A stretch of DNA of 22,996 nucleotides. Source: Anaerolineae bacterium (GTDB lineage Bacteria; Chloroflexota; Anaerolineae; Aggregatilineales; Phototrophicaceae). Position 1 is the stretch's first letter. Every line of letters begins with the position of its first letter. The notes beneath the pieces are model-generated. The model did no database searches, was not told where the DNA came from, and saw nothing but the letters and a program-made list of their open reading frames with translations. The DNA lies in NCBI GenBank assembly GCA_020848855.1, contig JADLHH010000462.1, forward strand, positions 1-22,996. The letters are read 5' to 3'. Made by a program: the position numbers and the translations under genes. Below, piece by piece: positions 1 to 7,202 of this stretch.

Positions 1-180
1 GGAGTCGCGCCAACCAACATCGACCGGGGGTACGCGCTGGAAAGGCTGGGCGCGCGCTACCCGGCGGAAACCATGCTGGCGGCGCTCAACGCTACCCGCG
101 AGACGCTCCAAACCTTGAACACCAACGCCAACACCCGGCTGGCGTTGGAAGTGATGTTCCTCGATTATCCGTTGGCATAG
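1..180 (+). CDS. holB: DNA polymerase III subunit delta' C-terminal end (partial, probable)
   Basis: Frame 1 is open from the window edge to a TAG at 178-180, giving 59 residues with no start in view. The last residues read NTNANTRLALEVMFLDYP. This resembles the C-terminal helix of clamp-loader subunits (delta' or gamma/tau), where an N-x-N-x-R-L-A-L-E stretch is typical. In that role the protein would help load the beta clamp on DNA at the replication fork. The ATPase-like domain lies outside the window, so the assignment rests on this short tail only. A related AAA+ clamp-loader protein is the main alternative. The gene runs toward the leftward PHP gene, with a palindromic repeat between them. 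Confidence 0.55.
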   Translation, partial: GVAPTNIDRGYALERLGARYPAETMLAALNATRETLQTLNTNANTRLALEVMFLDYPLA

Positions 181-199
181 CGACAAATGGGGATATCCA

Positions 200-225
200 G
201 GGGCGGGTCTGAGACCCGCCGCTAC
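200..225. repeat. Palindromic intergenic repeat (GGGGCG...CTAC family)
   Basis: GGCGGGTC (202-209) and GACCCGCC (213-220) form perfect 8-bp arms around a 3-base loop, flanked by GG on the left and GCTAC on the right. The outer bases resemble the GTAGGGGCG...CGCCCCTAC repeats found elsewhere in this window. It lies between convergent genes and could also help end transcription, although no T-run follows on either strand. Confidence 0.6.
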
Positions 226-229
226 GGTA

Positions 230-1060
230 TCATGGCTTGGCGTAGCGCGCCGCTGCCCGTTTGAGCGCCTCGACAGCGCCGTCTGGCGGCGACACCATGC
301 CCAGCGTCGTATCCGGCTTGACTTTCGGACCGTGAAAGTCCGAGCCGCCAGTCATGATCAGCTTATTCGCGGTCGCGATGCCGCGCAGGTCGAGCCGCAC
401 CGCCTCGTCGTTCGACGGGTGGTTGACTTCGACGCCATCCAGCCCGACCGGGATCAGCCGCTGGAGCATCGCGCGATAGTCGCCCAGCAAGCCGGGGTGC
501 GCCAGCACGGCTGCCCCGCCCGCGCTGTGAATCAGCGCGATGGCTTCTTCCGGCGTCAGCCGCGTGCGGGCGACGTAAGCCGGGCGGTCATTGCCGATGA
601 ACCGGTCGAAGGCATCCTTGACCGACTCGACATAGCCCGCTTCCAGCAGCGCCCGCGCCACGTGTGGGCGACCGATCGCGCCGCCGTCGGCGATTTCCAC
701 CACGCGATTCCAGTCCACCGGCATGTTCATCGCCGCCAGGTTTTCGACCATTCGCTGCCCGCGCTGGTAACGGTTCGCCCGGAAACGCGCCAGCGCTTCC
801 TGAAAACGACCGTCGTGGATATCCACGTAGTAGCCGAGCATATGAACATCCCCATCGGCATCCTCGGCGCTCAGTTCGATGCCGGGGATGACGATGGGGG
901 CGCCGTAATGCGCAGCCGCCTGCTGCGCTTCTTCTACGCCGTCGGTTGTGTCGTGGTCGGTGATAGCGATGACATCAAACTTCCGCGCCAGTTCGACGAG
1001 TTCCGCCGGGCGATACTGCCCATCGGAAGCGTTGGTATGAAGATGAAGGTCGGCGCGCAT
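230..1060 (-). CDS. PHP-domain phosphoesterase (RNase AM / nucleoside bisphosphate phosphatase type)
   Basis: This 276-residue protein has the complete PHP metal-site layout: HLHT at residues 6-9, TDHDTTDG at 34-41, PGIELS at 59-64, a histidine before MLGYY at about 73, LAHPG in the last third, and GSDFHG near the C-terminus. The family hydrolyses phosphoester bonds with a trinuclear metal centre. Its length and motif order match the stand-alone YciV/TrpH group, which removes 3'-phosphates from 3',5'-bisphosphonucleotides and trims 5' RNA ends. The ATG is 6 bp after the spoVS stop codon, so the two genes are very likely co-transcribed. The ribosome-binding site is weak, which fits translational coupling. 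The exact substrate is inferred from the family. Confidence 0.88.
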   Translation of the reverse strand: MRADLHLHTNASDGQYRPAELVELARKFDVIAITDHDTTDGVEEAQQAAAHYGAPIVIPGIELSAEDADGDVHMLGYYVDIHDGRFQEALARFRANRYQRGQRMVENLAAMNMPVDWNRVVEIADGGAIGRPHVARALLEAGYVESVKDAFDRFIGNDRPAYVARTRLTPEEAIALIHSAGGAAVLAHPGLLGDYRAMLQRLIPVGLDGVEVNHPSNDEAVRLDLRGIATANKLIMTGGSDFHGPKVKPDTTLGMVSPPDGAVEALKRAAARYAKP

Positions 1061-1066
1061 GGAACT

Positions 1067-1420
1067 TCAGGGGCGAGGTTCAACGACGAAGCGCACCGCA
1101 GTCCGCTCCTGACCCTCAATATCCACTTCTGTGAAATACGGGATGCAAATAATAGCGATTTGATCCCCCTCGAGGTAGCCGCGTGCAATCGCCAGCGCTT
1201 TGACCGCCTGATTGACCGCACCGGCGCCAATCGCCTGTACTTCCGCGTACCGATGCTCGCGGATGACTGCCGCAATTGCCCCGGCAACTGCTGTCGAGCG
1301 CGATTTCGCCGAAACCTTGATGACGTCTGCTTTTCCCTTGCTGCTTACGTTGGTCTCTTCCATGTAGTCCTCTGCCTCGTCACTGTAGAAGGTTGTACGG
1401 TCGTCTTGATAATCGGCCAT
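1067..1420 (-). CDS. spoVS: Stage V sporulation protein S-like Alba-fold protein
   Basis: The protein has 117 residues. From about residue 33 it matches the SpoVS family closely: KVSAKSRSTAVAGAIAA, then AIGAGAVNQAVKALAIARGY, and a C-terminal ERTAVRFVVEPR. SpoVS is a small Alba-superfamily protein needed for late sporulation in Bacillus, but it also occurs widely in non-sporulating lineages, where its role (probably nucleic-acid binding) is unclear. The first 30 or so residues form an acidic extension (YQDDRTTFYSDEAEDYMEE) that typical 86-residue SpoVS lacks. A GAGG Shine-Dalgarno lies about 8 bases before the ATG. It heads the spoVS-PHP pair, divergent from dnaA. I see no sporulation genes in the window, so a chromosome-related role beside the origin is conceivable but is only inference. 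Confidence 0.93.
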   Translation of the reverse strand: MADYQDDRTTFYSDEAEDYMEETNVSSKGKADVIKVSAKSRSTAVAGAIAAVIREHRYAEVQAIGAGAVNQAVKALAIARGYLEGDQIAIICIPYFTEVDIEGQERTAVRFVVEPRP

Positions 1421-1597
1421 CGTCGTACCTCAGAGTAGAGTGTTCGAAAGGTTGAACTTAACGTACAACATGAATTCTACAACTATTTTCCGCAAAGTCT
1501 ACACCGTGTTCACAAATTTCGTCATATACGGGAGGATAATCGTGGGGCAACCGAATGTTAACCGCAAATCGCAATGAAATACCTGCGCTGGTAGAAA

Positions 1598-1792
1598 TTA
1601 TCCCAATGTTAAAAGATTGGCTTTTTCACCAAGTTTTAATCTTGTTACCCATCTGGTGGTCGAATATCCCAAGTCTGCGCCGACTCGTGCCGCGATTTCA
1701 CAAGCCGAGCGCTTAGCTTTGGGATGACTCGACGCCCGTCATAACTAAACCGTTTATCAACATACGCACAGTTTTCTGGACTTTTATCCCAA
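1598..1792. promoter_or_regulatory. Cluster of non-canonical DnaA-box-like sites (TTATCCCAA)
   Basis: TTATCCCAA occurs at 1598-1606 and 1784-1792, ATATCCCAA at 1664-1672, and TCATCCCAA on the minus strand at 1719-1727. TTATCAACA, one base from the E. coli consensus TTATCCACA, is at 1754-1762. The two exact TTATCCCAA copies are both followed two bases later by TTAAAA. The spacing and mixed orientation resemble a DnaA-box array, but the sequence differs from the classical box at positions 7 and 8. Binding by DnaA is inferred. Confidence 0.5.
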
Positions 1793-1819
1793 CCTTAAAA
1801 TATTCGGTATTTTAAGGTT
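1791..1819. repeat. 29-bp AT-rich perfect hairpin upstream of dnaA
   Basis: AACCTTAAAATA (1791-1802) and TATTTTAAGGTT (1808-1819) are perfect 12-bp inverted repeats around the 5-base loop TTCGG. The left arm overlaps the second TTATCCCAA box, and the right arm ends 6 bp before the proposed dnaA -35 element. It may be an operator, an origin unwinding element or a cruciform. No T-run follows it, so a terminator is unlikely. Confidence 0.7.
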
Positions 1820-1825
1820 GATCGG

Positions 1826-1854
1826 TTGTGGGGGCACCTGCGATCCATTATACT
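1826..1854 (+). promoter_or_regulatory. Probable dnaA promoter
   Basis: TTGTGG (1826-1831) is separated by 17 bp from TATACT (1849-1854). TATACT recurs as the -10 element of several other good promoters in this window. The start point would be near 1861, giving a dnaA leader of about 165 nt. The -35 element is weak (3 of 6 consensus bases). Confidence 0.55.
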
Positions 1855-2025
1855 GAAGACATTGAAATAGGCAGTTAGAACCCGTTTTTACCCGCCGCCA
1901 CTCTACCCGGTGGGAACACGACCAACGGCTTCCAATCGCATCACGACGCGAAAAAGCGGCTCTCGCAGCCGAGAGATTTACATTGCCTGTATTACATCGG
2001 GTCGGGCGCAGTCACCGACGGAATC

Positions 2026-3432
2026 ATGGGACATAAACCAGTGAACCCACACGAAATCTGGAACGCCGCTTTTCACCAACTGGAGATGCAGCTTGACCGC
2101 GCCAGCTTCGAAACCTGGCTGCGCGGCTCGGAACTGCTGCGGGTGGAAGATGGCGCTTACATCATCGGCGTGCGCAACGCCTACGCCCGCGACATGCTGC
2201 AGCACCGGCTGTACCGCAACGTCCGCCGCGTCCTGAGCGATGTCGCCGGGACGAGCGTCGATCTTCGGTTTGAGATCAGTAAGGTGGAGATGGCGCAGCC
2301 AGCCGAGCAGCAGGAAGACATGCCGCTGTTCCGGCTGCTGGCGCAGCAGGACCCCGCCAGCCCGGTAGCCCCCCTCCACGAACAGGTCGCGCGCCCGCAG
2401 CGCCCCGACCTGCCCGAGTCGGATCTCAACCCGCGCTACACCTTTGACCGCTTCCTCGCCGGAACGGAGAACGCGACCATCCTCGCGGCGGCGCTGTCGG
2501 TATCCGAACGCCCCGCCAGTTCGTATAATCCATTCTTCATCTACGGCGGCGTCGGTCTTGGCAAGACACACCTGCTGCAGGCGATTGCCCACACCTGCAA
2601 GCTGCGCAACCTGCGCGTGATCTACATCCCGTCGGAAGCCTTCACCAACGATCTGGTCGATTCGATCCGCCAGCGCACGCAGGCGATGTTCCGCGACAAG
2701 TACCGTTCAGCCGACGTGCTGCTGGTCGACGATATTCAGTTCATTTCCGGCAAAGAGAGCACGCAGGAAGAATTCTTCCATACCTTTAATACGCTCTACA
2801 CCTATAACAAGCAGATCATTCTGGCGTCCGACCGCCCGCCGCGCGAACTGGCGACGCTCGAAGACCGCCTGCGCTCGCGCTTCGAGGGTGGGCTGGTCAT
2901 GGATATTCAGCCGCCGAGCTTCGAAACGCGCATGGCGATCCTGAACAACTGGGCATGCGAGCGCAATCTAATGCTGCCGAATCACGTCGCCGAGATGATC
3001 GCCGGGCGCGCCAAGCTGAACGTGCGCGAACTGGAAGGCATCTTCAATCAGGTAGTCGCCACCGCGCAGCTCACGCGCCAGCCGCTCAGCGCCGGCATGA
3101 CCGAGGACATCCTCGAAGGCTACCGCCGCCCACGCGAACACGTCACCATCGCCCAGGTGCTCGACCTCACGGCGAAGCATCACGGCTTGACGGTCGAGGA
3201 TTTGGTCGGCAAGCGCCGCACCGGCGCGATCAGTCAGGCGCGGCAGATCGCCATGTATCTCGTCCGCGAATTCACGTCGGCGTCGCTGCCGCAGATTGGC
3301 GATGCCTTCGGGCGCACGCACAGCACCGTGCTGCATAGCTGCAACAAGATCGCCGGGAATTTGCAGACCGACGCGCAGGTGCGCACGATTGTTCAGGACA
3401 TCCGCGAGCGCCTGCGCAAAGACGGGGAATAA
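2026..3432 (+). CDS. dnaA: Chromosomal replication initiator protein DnaA
   Basis: At 468 residues this is a full-length DnaA. Domain I is at about 1-90, followed by a short linker to about 130. The AAA+ core has Walker A GGVGLGKTH (174-182), Walker B LLVDD (232-236), arginine finger R285 in LRSRF and sensor 2 R334. Domain IV begins at about 375. It binds boxes at the origin and opens the duplex for helicase loading. In the domain IV signature, the usual GRDHTTV is GRTHSTV (T431, H432, S433). The Asp equivalent to E. coli D433, a base-contacting residue, is replaced by Thr. The ATG at 2026 has a poor ribosome site. A GTG at 2041 has GGGA 9 bases upstream and would start with the family-typical M-N, so it is a serious alternative. 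A probable promoter lies at 1826-1854. Confidence 0.97.
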   Translation: MGHKPVNPHEIWNAAFHQLEMQLDRASFETWLRGSELLRVEDGAYIIGVRNAYARDMLQHRLYRNVRRVLSDVAGTSVDLRFEISKVEMAQPAEQQEDMPLFRLLAQQDPASPVAPLHEQVARPQRPDLPESDLNPRYTFDRFLAGTENATILAAALSVSERPASSYNPFFIYGGVGLGKTHLLQAIAHTCKLRNLRVIYIPSEAFTNDLVDSIRQRTQAMFRDKYRSADVLLVDDIQFISGKESTQEEFFHTFNTLYTYNKQIILASDRPPRELATLEDRLRSRFEGGLVMDIQPPSFETRMAILNNWACERNLMLPNHVAEMIAGRAKLNVRELEGIFNQVVATAQLTRQPLSAGMTEDILEGYRRPREHVTIAQVLDLTAKHHGLTVEDLVGKRRTGAISQARQIAMYLVREFTSASLPQIGDAFGRTHSTVLHSCNKIAGNLQTDAQVRTIVQDIRERLRKDGE

Positions 3433-3534
3433 CCCCTACCAAATGGTTTGTACTGGATCGCGCGCCAGTCGCTGCTTTCCGCTATGCTGACAGGTAGTAA
3501 CGGTCGCTTCATGCACCTCGGAAAGCACATCTCT

Positions 3535-4440
3535 ATGCACGACTTCACCGGCGAGCTGGCGGCGCTCGGCACCGCCTTGTGTTTCGCCTTCGGATCAACC
3601 CTGTTCACGCTCGCCGGCCGCGAGATGGGCGCGCAGCGCGTCAACCGCGTCCGTCTGCTGGTCGCGGCGGTGCTGGTCGCAATAATCCACTGGCTGACCT
3701 TCGGGCAGCTCGTGCCGCCTGCCAGCGCCGAATCGATCGGGTGGCTGGTGCTTTCCGGCTTCGTCGGGTTGGTGCTGGGCGATATCTGCCTGATGCAGGC
3801 ATTCGTGATGCTGGGTCCCCGGCTGTCGATGCTGGTAATGGCACTCGCGCCCATGATCGCCACGATCATTGCCTGGATATTCCTCGACGAAACGCTGGAT
3901 GCGCTGACGCTCGCCGGCATCGCGCTGGCGGTCGGCGGCGTGATTCTGGTGGTTGCCGAACGCCCCAACGGCGGTGCAACCAGCGTCGCCGCGACCGGGC
4001 GCGCCTATCAGGTCGGGCTGCTGTTCGCGTTCGGCGGCGCGCTGGGGCAGGCAGGCGGCACTGTGCTGTCGCGGCTCGGTCTCGCCGAAGGGCTGGAGCC
4101 GCTGTCCGCCTCACTGATCCGGCTGACGATGGCGACGGTCGTGATGTGGGGCATCGCCCTCGCCGGCGGGCGAGTCGGCGGGACGATCACCGCCGTGCGC
4201 GAACACCCGCGCGCCCGTCTGCGACTCCTCGGCGGCGCGGTCGTCGGTCCCGTGATCGGCGTCTGGCTGTCGCTGGTCGCCGTGCAGCGCACGTCGGTCG
4301 GCATCGCCTCGACGCTCATCTCGCTCACGCCCATCTTCCTGATTCCGATCAGCTACGTGGTTTTCAAAGAGCGCGCCACCCGGCAGGCGGTCATCGGCAC
4401 GGTCATCGCCTTCGCCGGAACAGCGCTGCTGTTCGCCTGA
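3535..4440 (+). CDS. EamA/DMT-family membrane transporter
   Basis: From this ATG the protein has 301 residues, almost all in about ten hydrophobic segments arranged as two EamA repeats. Each repeat ends in a pattern like FLDETLDALTLAGIALAVGG or FKERATRQAVIGTVIAFAGT, the hallmark of drug/metabolite transporters. Such proteins sit in the cytoplasmic membrane and export amino acids or other small metabolites. The substrate cannot be read from the sequence. The frame is open from 3448, but upstream ATGs add a non-hydrophobic stretch unlike the family. The ATG at 3535 has GGAAAG at suitable spacing and places the first helix near the N-terminus. The gene follows dnaA after about 100 bp and is followed by an independent promoter. 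Confidence 0.85.
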   Translation: MHDFTGELAALGTALCFAFGSTLFTLAGREMGAQRVNRVRLLVAAVLVAIIHWLTFGQLVPPASAESIGWLVLSGFVGLVLGDICLMQAFVMLGPRLSMLVMALAPMIATIIAWIFLDETLDALTLAGIALAVGGVILVVAERPNGGATSVAATGRAYQVGLLFAFGGALGQAGGTVLSRLGLAEGLEPLSASLIRLTMATVVMWGIALAGGRVGGTITAVREHPRARLRLLGGAVVGPVIGVWLSLVAVQRTSVGIASTLISLTPIFLIPISYVVFKERATRQAVIGTVIAFAGTALLFA

Positions 4441-4458
4441 AGCCATCACCGTCGACGT

Positions 4459-4487
4459 TTGACACACACTTGCATCCTCGCTATACT
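4459..4487 (+). promoter_or_regulatory. Consensus sigma-70-type promoter for the toroid-GNAT operon
   Basis: TTGACA (4459-4464) is a perfect -35 element. Seventeen bases later comes TATACT (4482-4487), five of six to consensus. The predicted start is near 4494, about 29 nt before the ATG at 4523. Confidence 0.8.
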
Positions 4488-4522
4488 CATCGAACAAAAT
4501 TTCTAAGCCGGAGAAAGGCGTT

Positions 4523-5332
4523 ATGAACGTCGAACAGGCTGTCGCGTTTGTCGAAGCGCGCGGCGACCCGCCGCATCAGGCGCTGGCGCACTTCGCCGTC
4601 GGGCGCATCGGCGCGGACGAAGCGCTGGCTGCCATCGCCGTCCGCCAGCGCGCCGACGGCAGTTGGGCGGGCATCGACCTCGACATGCCCGCCGACGTCT
4701 CTTCGATCTCGCAGACGTGGATCGGTCTGCAGTGGCTGATCTGGCTGCGTCCGGCGGGCGCAGACCGGCTCGACCAGACGATCACGTTTCTGCGGAACGT
4801 CCAGCAGCCCGCCGGGAACTGGGACGAGCCGGACGAGATCAGACAGCACAACCCGCCGCAGTGGATGATCCCCGGCAATCACGATAATCATATATGGCTG
4901 ACGTCGGCGGTCATGTGCAAGCTGAAGGAACTGGGGCGCGAAAAATCGGTAAGGCAGTATCAGGCGCGGCGTTTTCTGCGCAGCGCGTGGCAGCGCGACC
5001 GCCGGCAGTTCAATGACGGCACACATTCCCACTGGATGGCGCTGCCGTATTTCTTCGGCTCCAGCCACGAACTCGACCGCGAGATCGTCGCGGGCTGCCG
5101 GGCGCGGCTGCTGTATGCCGCCGAAAACGAAATTCTCGATCCGATTGATTACCATGCGGCGGCGTATGCCGCGCTGCTCACCGGCGAGACGGCGCTGTTC
5201 GCCGCCTGCATGAGCAAGATCGATGGCTTTCAGCAGCCGGACGGCGGCATGACCACCCGTTACGGCGACCAGCACCGCCCGAACGGGACGGTTGAACTGC
5301 TGTTTCTGCTCAAGCGCGCGAATAAGCTTTAG
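4523..5332 (+). CDS. Alpha/alpha-toroid (terpene cyclase/prenyltransferase-like) protein, function unknown
   Basis: The 269-residue protein contains three glutamine-tryptophan-like repeats: QRADGSWAG (42-50), QQPAGNWDEP (94-103) and FQQPDGGM (236-243). These repeats mark the alpha/alpha-barrel shared by squalene-hopene cyclases, prenyltransferase beta subunits and related proteins. No DXDD or DXDDTA cyclase motif is visible and the protein is far shorter than a true cyclase. It is more likely a single-barrel relative than an active triterpene cyclase. It has no signal peptide or membrane segment. AGAAAGG precedes the ATG, and a consensus promoter lies just upstream. It is followed after 12 bp by a GNAT acetyltransferase, so the two probably form an operon. 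I cannot assign a function. Confidence 0.8.
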   Translation: MNVEQAVAFVEARGDPPHQALAHFAVGRIGADEALAAIAVRQRADGSWAGIDLDMPADVSSISQTWIGLQWLIWLRPAGADRLDQTITFLRNVQQPAGNWDEPDEIRQHNPPQWMIPGNHDNHIWLTSAVMCKLKELGREKSVRQYQARRFLRSAWQRDRRQFNDGTHSHWMALPYFFGSSHELDREIVAGCRARLLYAAENEILDPIDYHAAAYAALLTGETALFAACMSKIDGFQQPDGGMTTRYGDQHRPNGTVELLFLLKRANKL

Positions 5333-5344
5333 GGAGAACCCTTC

Positions 5345-5950
5345 ATGCCCCCATTTCTCGGCAACGACCTGCTGCGCGGCGAACAGGTCACGCTCGCCCG
5401 CCCGACCAAAGACGAGATCGCCGCGATCGCCGGCTGGTCGCAGGATGTCGAGTATTATCGGCTGATGCGGCGCGGGTTGGTCTACCCTGGCGACACCAGA
5501 GAGGATTACGAAAGCTGGTTTGAGAGCATGACCAAAGAGCAGAACGGCTTCCCTTTCGCCATCCGCCGGAGCGACGACGCCAGTCTCGTCGGCTGGCTGG
5601 CGCTGCGCGAAATCTTCTGGCAGGCGCGCCACTGCTCGCTGGTGAGCGGCCTTGACCCGGCGCTGCGCGGACGCGGCTACGGCTCGGACGCGCTGCGGGT
5701 AGCGCTCAAGTATGCGTTTCTGGAAATGAACCTGAACCGCGTCGGCTTGGACGTGATGAGCTACAACGAGGCGGGCATCCGCGCCTACACCAAAGTCGGC
5801 TTCACCCACGAAGGCACGACGCGCGCGGTCGTTTACCGCGATGGCATCTACTACAACATTCACATCATGGGAATTCTGCGCTCGGAGTGGGAAGCGCTCT
5901 ACAACCAGCCGCCGATCAGCTATCGAACAGGCGGCGCAGCGCCGGGATGA
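5345..5950 (+). CDS. GNAT-family N-acetyltransferase (RimJ/RimL-like)
   Basis: This 201-residue protein shows the acetyl-CoA pyrophosphate-binding loop RGRGYG (108-113) after a beta-strand (SLVSGLDPAL). It also has the family's late motif NEAGIRAYTKVGF (141-153), where Asn starts the helix and Tyr is the usual general-acid position. It should transfer an acetyl group from acetyl-CoA to an amine, such as a protein N-terminus, an antibiotic or a small metabolite. RimJ/RimL-type proteins have this length and order, but the substrate is not visible. GGGAG lies upstream of the ATG and the upstream gene ends only 12 bp away. The 3' end overlaps the convergent rdgB gene by 35 bp. Confidence 0.88.
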   Translation: MPPFLGNDLLRGEQVTLARPTKDEIAAIAGWSQDVEYYRLMRRGLVYPGDTREDYESWFESMTKEQNGFPFAIRRSDDASLVGWLALREIFWQARHCSLVSGLDPALRGRGYGSDALRVALKYAFLEMNLNRVGLDVMSYNEAGIRAYTKVGFTHEGTTRAVVYRDGIYYNIHIMGILRSEWEALYNQPPISYRTGGAAPG

Positions 5951-6521
5951 GTCCCCGCGCGGCGCGCCCGCGATGGCTGATGTGGTTCTTCTCGCCCGAT
6001 GGCAGCTCGCTGAACACCATGTCGTAGCCATCCGGCACGAACACGGCGTCGTAGCCGAAGCCGTTGGTCGGGTCGCCTGGCGCGCGGGCGATGCGCCCTT
6101 CGACCACGCCGTCAGCCGTCTCGACGATCTCCCGCTGCGCATCGACAACCGCCGCCACGCACACGAAGCGCGCCGAGCGCCGGTCGTCGGGCACGGCTTC
6201 CAGTTCGCCGAGCAGCTTCATGTAGCGGTCGCGGTCGGTCGGTCCGCCGTAGCGCGCCGAATACACGCCCGGTCGCCCACCGAGCGCATCGACGTTCAAG
6301 CCGCTGTCGTCGGCGAAAGCGGGCAAGCCGCTCGCCTGCGCGTATGCCTGCGCCTTGTGGATGGCATTCTCGGCGAAGGTCTCGTATGGCTCGTCGATCT
6401 CCAGCGACTCCAGCCCGGCATCGCGCAGGCTGAGCAGACGCACCGGCAGATTGGCAAGCAGCAGGCTGAATTCGCGCAGCTTGCCAGGGTTGGACGTGCC
6501 AAGCAGCAGCAGATTGTTCAT
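5916..6521 (-). CDS. rdgB: XTP/dITP diphosphatase (RdgB/HAM1)
   Basis: This 201-residue protein has the full Ham1 signature: TSNPGK (9-14) for the triphosphate, E51 in ETFAEN, the metal site ADDSGL (70-75), GGRPGVYSARY (81-91), then GFGYDAVF and SHRGRA near the end. The enzyme hydrolyses deaminated purine nucleotides (XTP, dITP, ITP) to monophosphates and pyrophosphate, keeping them out of DNA and RNA. GFGYDPVF is usual, so the Ala is a mild deviation. The gene is the last of a leftward set, starting 7 bp after the alpha/beta hydrolase. Its end runs 35 bp into the convergent GNAT gene, so no independent terminator fits between them. Confidence 0.96.
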   Translation of the reverse strand: MNNLLLLGTSNPGKLREFSLLLANLPVRLLSLRDAGLESLEIDEPYETFAENAIHKAQAYAQASGLPAFADDSGLNVDALGGRPGVYSARYGGPTDRDRYMKLLGELEAVPDDRRSARFVCVAAVVDAQREIVETADGVVEGRIARAPGDPTNGFGYDAVFVPDGYDMVFSELPSGEKNHISHRGRAARGLIPALRRLFDS

Positions 6522-6528
6522 AATCCCC

Positions 6529-7137
6529 TCAACTCAGAAACTCGACACACGCCCGTGTGACCATCCGCAGCGCATCCAGCGAGGCGGCAAAATCGCCCGG
6601 CTTCTCCAGCCCGTGATCCAGCCCGTCGAGCACCAGCCATGTCACATGCGCGCCGGTTTGAGTCACCTGCTCCGGCTGGTCCGCCGGATCCGCCGTGCCG
6701 ATCACCGCCAGCGTCGGCGTCGTCCCGGTGTCCAGCGCTGCCGTGCCGATGGGCGTCAGCAGGATGAGCCGCTCTGCCCACTTCGCGCGCAGCGCCGCCA
6801 GCGGCGTGCCCATTGACTTCCCGGCGATCACGATCCGGTCATAGCCACGCTTCATCGCCTCGCCCACCGCCAGATCGATCTCGGCATTCAGGCTCTCGTA
6901 AGTCAGCGGCACATCCATGCCCGGTGGCGCGACCTGAAACCCATACCATACGCTCAATACGTCGTAGCCGATGTCGGCGGCGGCTTTGCGCAGATAATGC
7001 AGCAGCGGCAGATCGCAGGTGTAGCCGCGACCGGGCAGCATCACCAGCAGCCCGTCCGGCTCGTCGTGCGCGACCAGCCCGTGCGCCACCCGCCAGCCGG
7101 ACGGCGTGGTCACTTCAAGCGTCAGTCGTTGAGCCAT
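6529..7137 (-). CDS. Small alpha/beta-hydrolase (dienelactone-hydrolase-like)
   Basis: From this ATG the protein has 202 residues. It shows an early oxyanion-type loop LPGRGYTCD (34-42), a nucleophile elbow AGKSMG with Ser108, a candidate Asp150 in IGTADPAD and a candidate His175 in DGLDHGLE, so the catalytic triad appears complete. Family members hydrolyse esters, lactones or similar bonds; the substrate here is unknown. An in-frame TTG lies 15 bases upstream, but this ATG has GAGAGAGG about 5 bases before it and fits better. The gene lies between the DUF2142-like membrane protein and rdgB on the same strand, 7 bp from rdgB, so rdgB is probably expressed with it. Confidence 0.82.
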   Translation of the reverse strand: MAQRLTLEVTTPSGWRVAHGLVAHDEPDGLLVMLPGRGYTCDLPLLHYLRKAAADIGYDVLSVWYGFQVAPPGMDVPLTYESLNAEIDLAVGEAMKRGYDRIVIAGKSMGTPLAALRAKWAERLILLTPIGTAALDTGTTPTLAVIGTADPADQPEQVTQTGAHVTWLVLDGLDHGLEKPGDFAASLDALRMVTRACVEFLS

Positions 7138-7163
7138 GATGCCTCTCTCCAACAGGATTCGCT

Positions 7164-7201
7164 GTAGGGGTAGACACGCGTGTCTGCTCGTGCGCCCCTA
7201 C
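7164..7201. repeat. Palindromic repeat, long version
   Basis: GTAGGGG (7164-7170) and CCCCTAC (7195-7201) form the outer arms. An inner perfect palindrome AGACACGCGTGTCT lies between them. The element ends 2 bp after the stop codon of the leftward membrane-protein gene, in the gap before the hydrolase gene, and belongs to the GTAGGGG...CCCCTAC family. Confidence 0.75.
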
Positions 7202-7202
7202 A

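Larger units (their letters stand above)
1421..2025. other. oriC: Candidate chromosomal replication origin (oriC) between spoVS and dnaA
   Basis: These 605 bases hold no gene and are visibly richer in A+T than the surrounding coding DNA, especially at 1441-1530, 1596-1645 and 1741-1815. They lie immediately upstream of dnaA, the commonest site of bacterial origins. They contain four copies of a TATCCCAA-type nonamer and one TTATCAACA, plus a 12-bp-arm palindrome whose AT-rich core could serve as an unwinding element. The lower half (about 1861-2025) is probably the dnaA leader. GC skew was not computed. The alternative is a long regulatory region serving only spoVS and dnaA. Confidence 0.55.

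Noticed and set aside
1955..1975. Terminator or attenuator hairpin (CTCTCG-CAGC-CGAGAG) in the dnaA leader
   Set aside because: The stem is only 6 bp and is not followed by a T-run; no alternative pairing is apparent.
4487..6148. Open frame of 553 codons on the minus strand opposite the toroid and GNAT genes
   Set aside because: It runs across three well-supported genes and has no family features.
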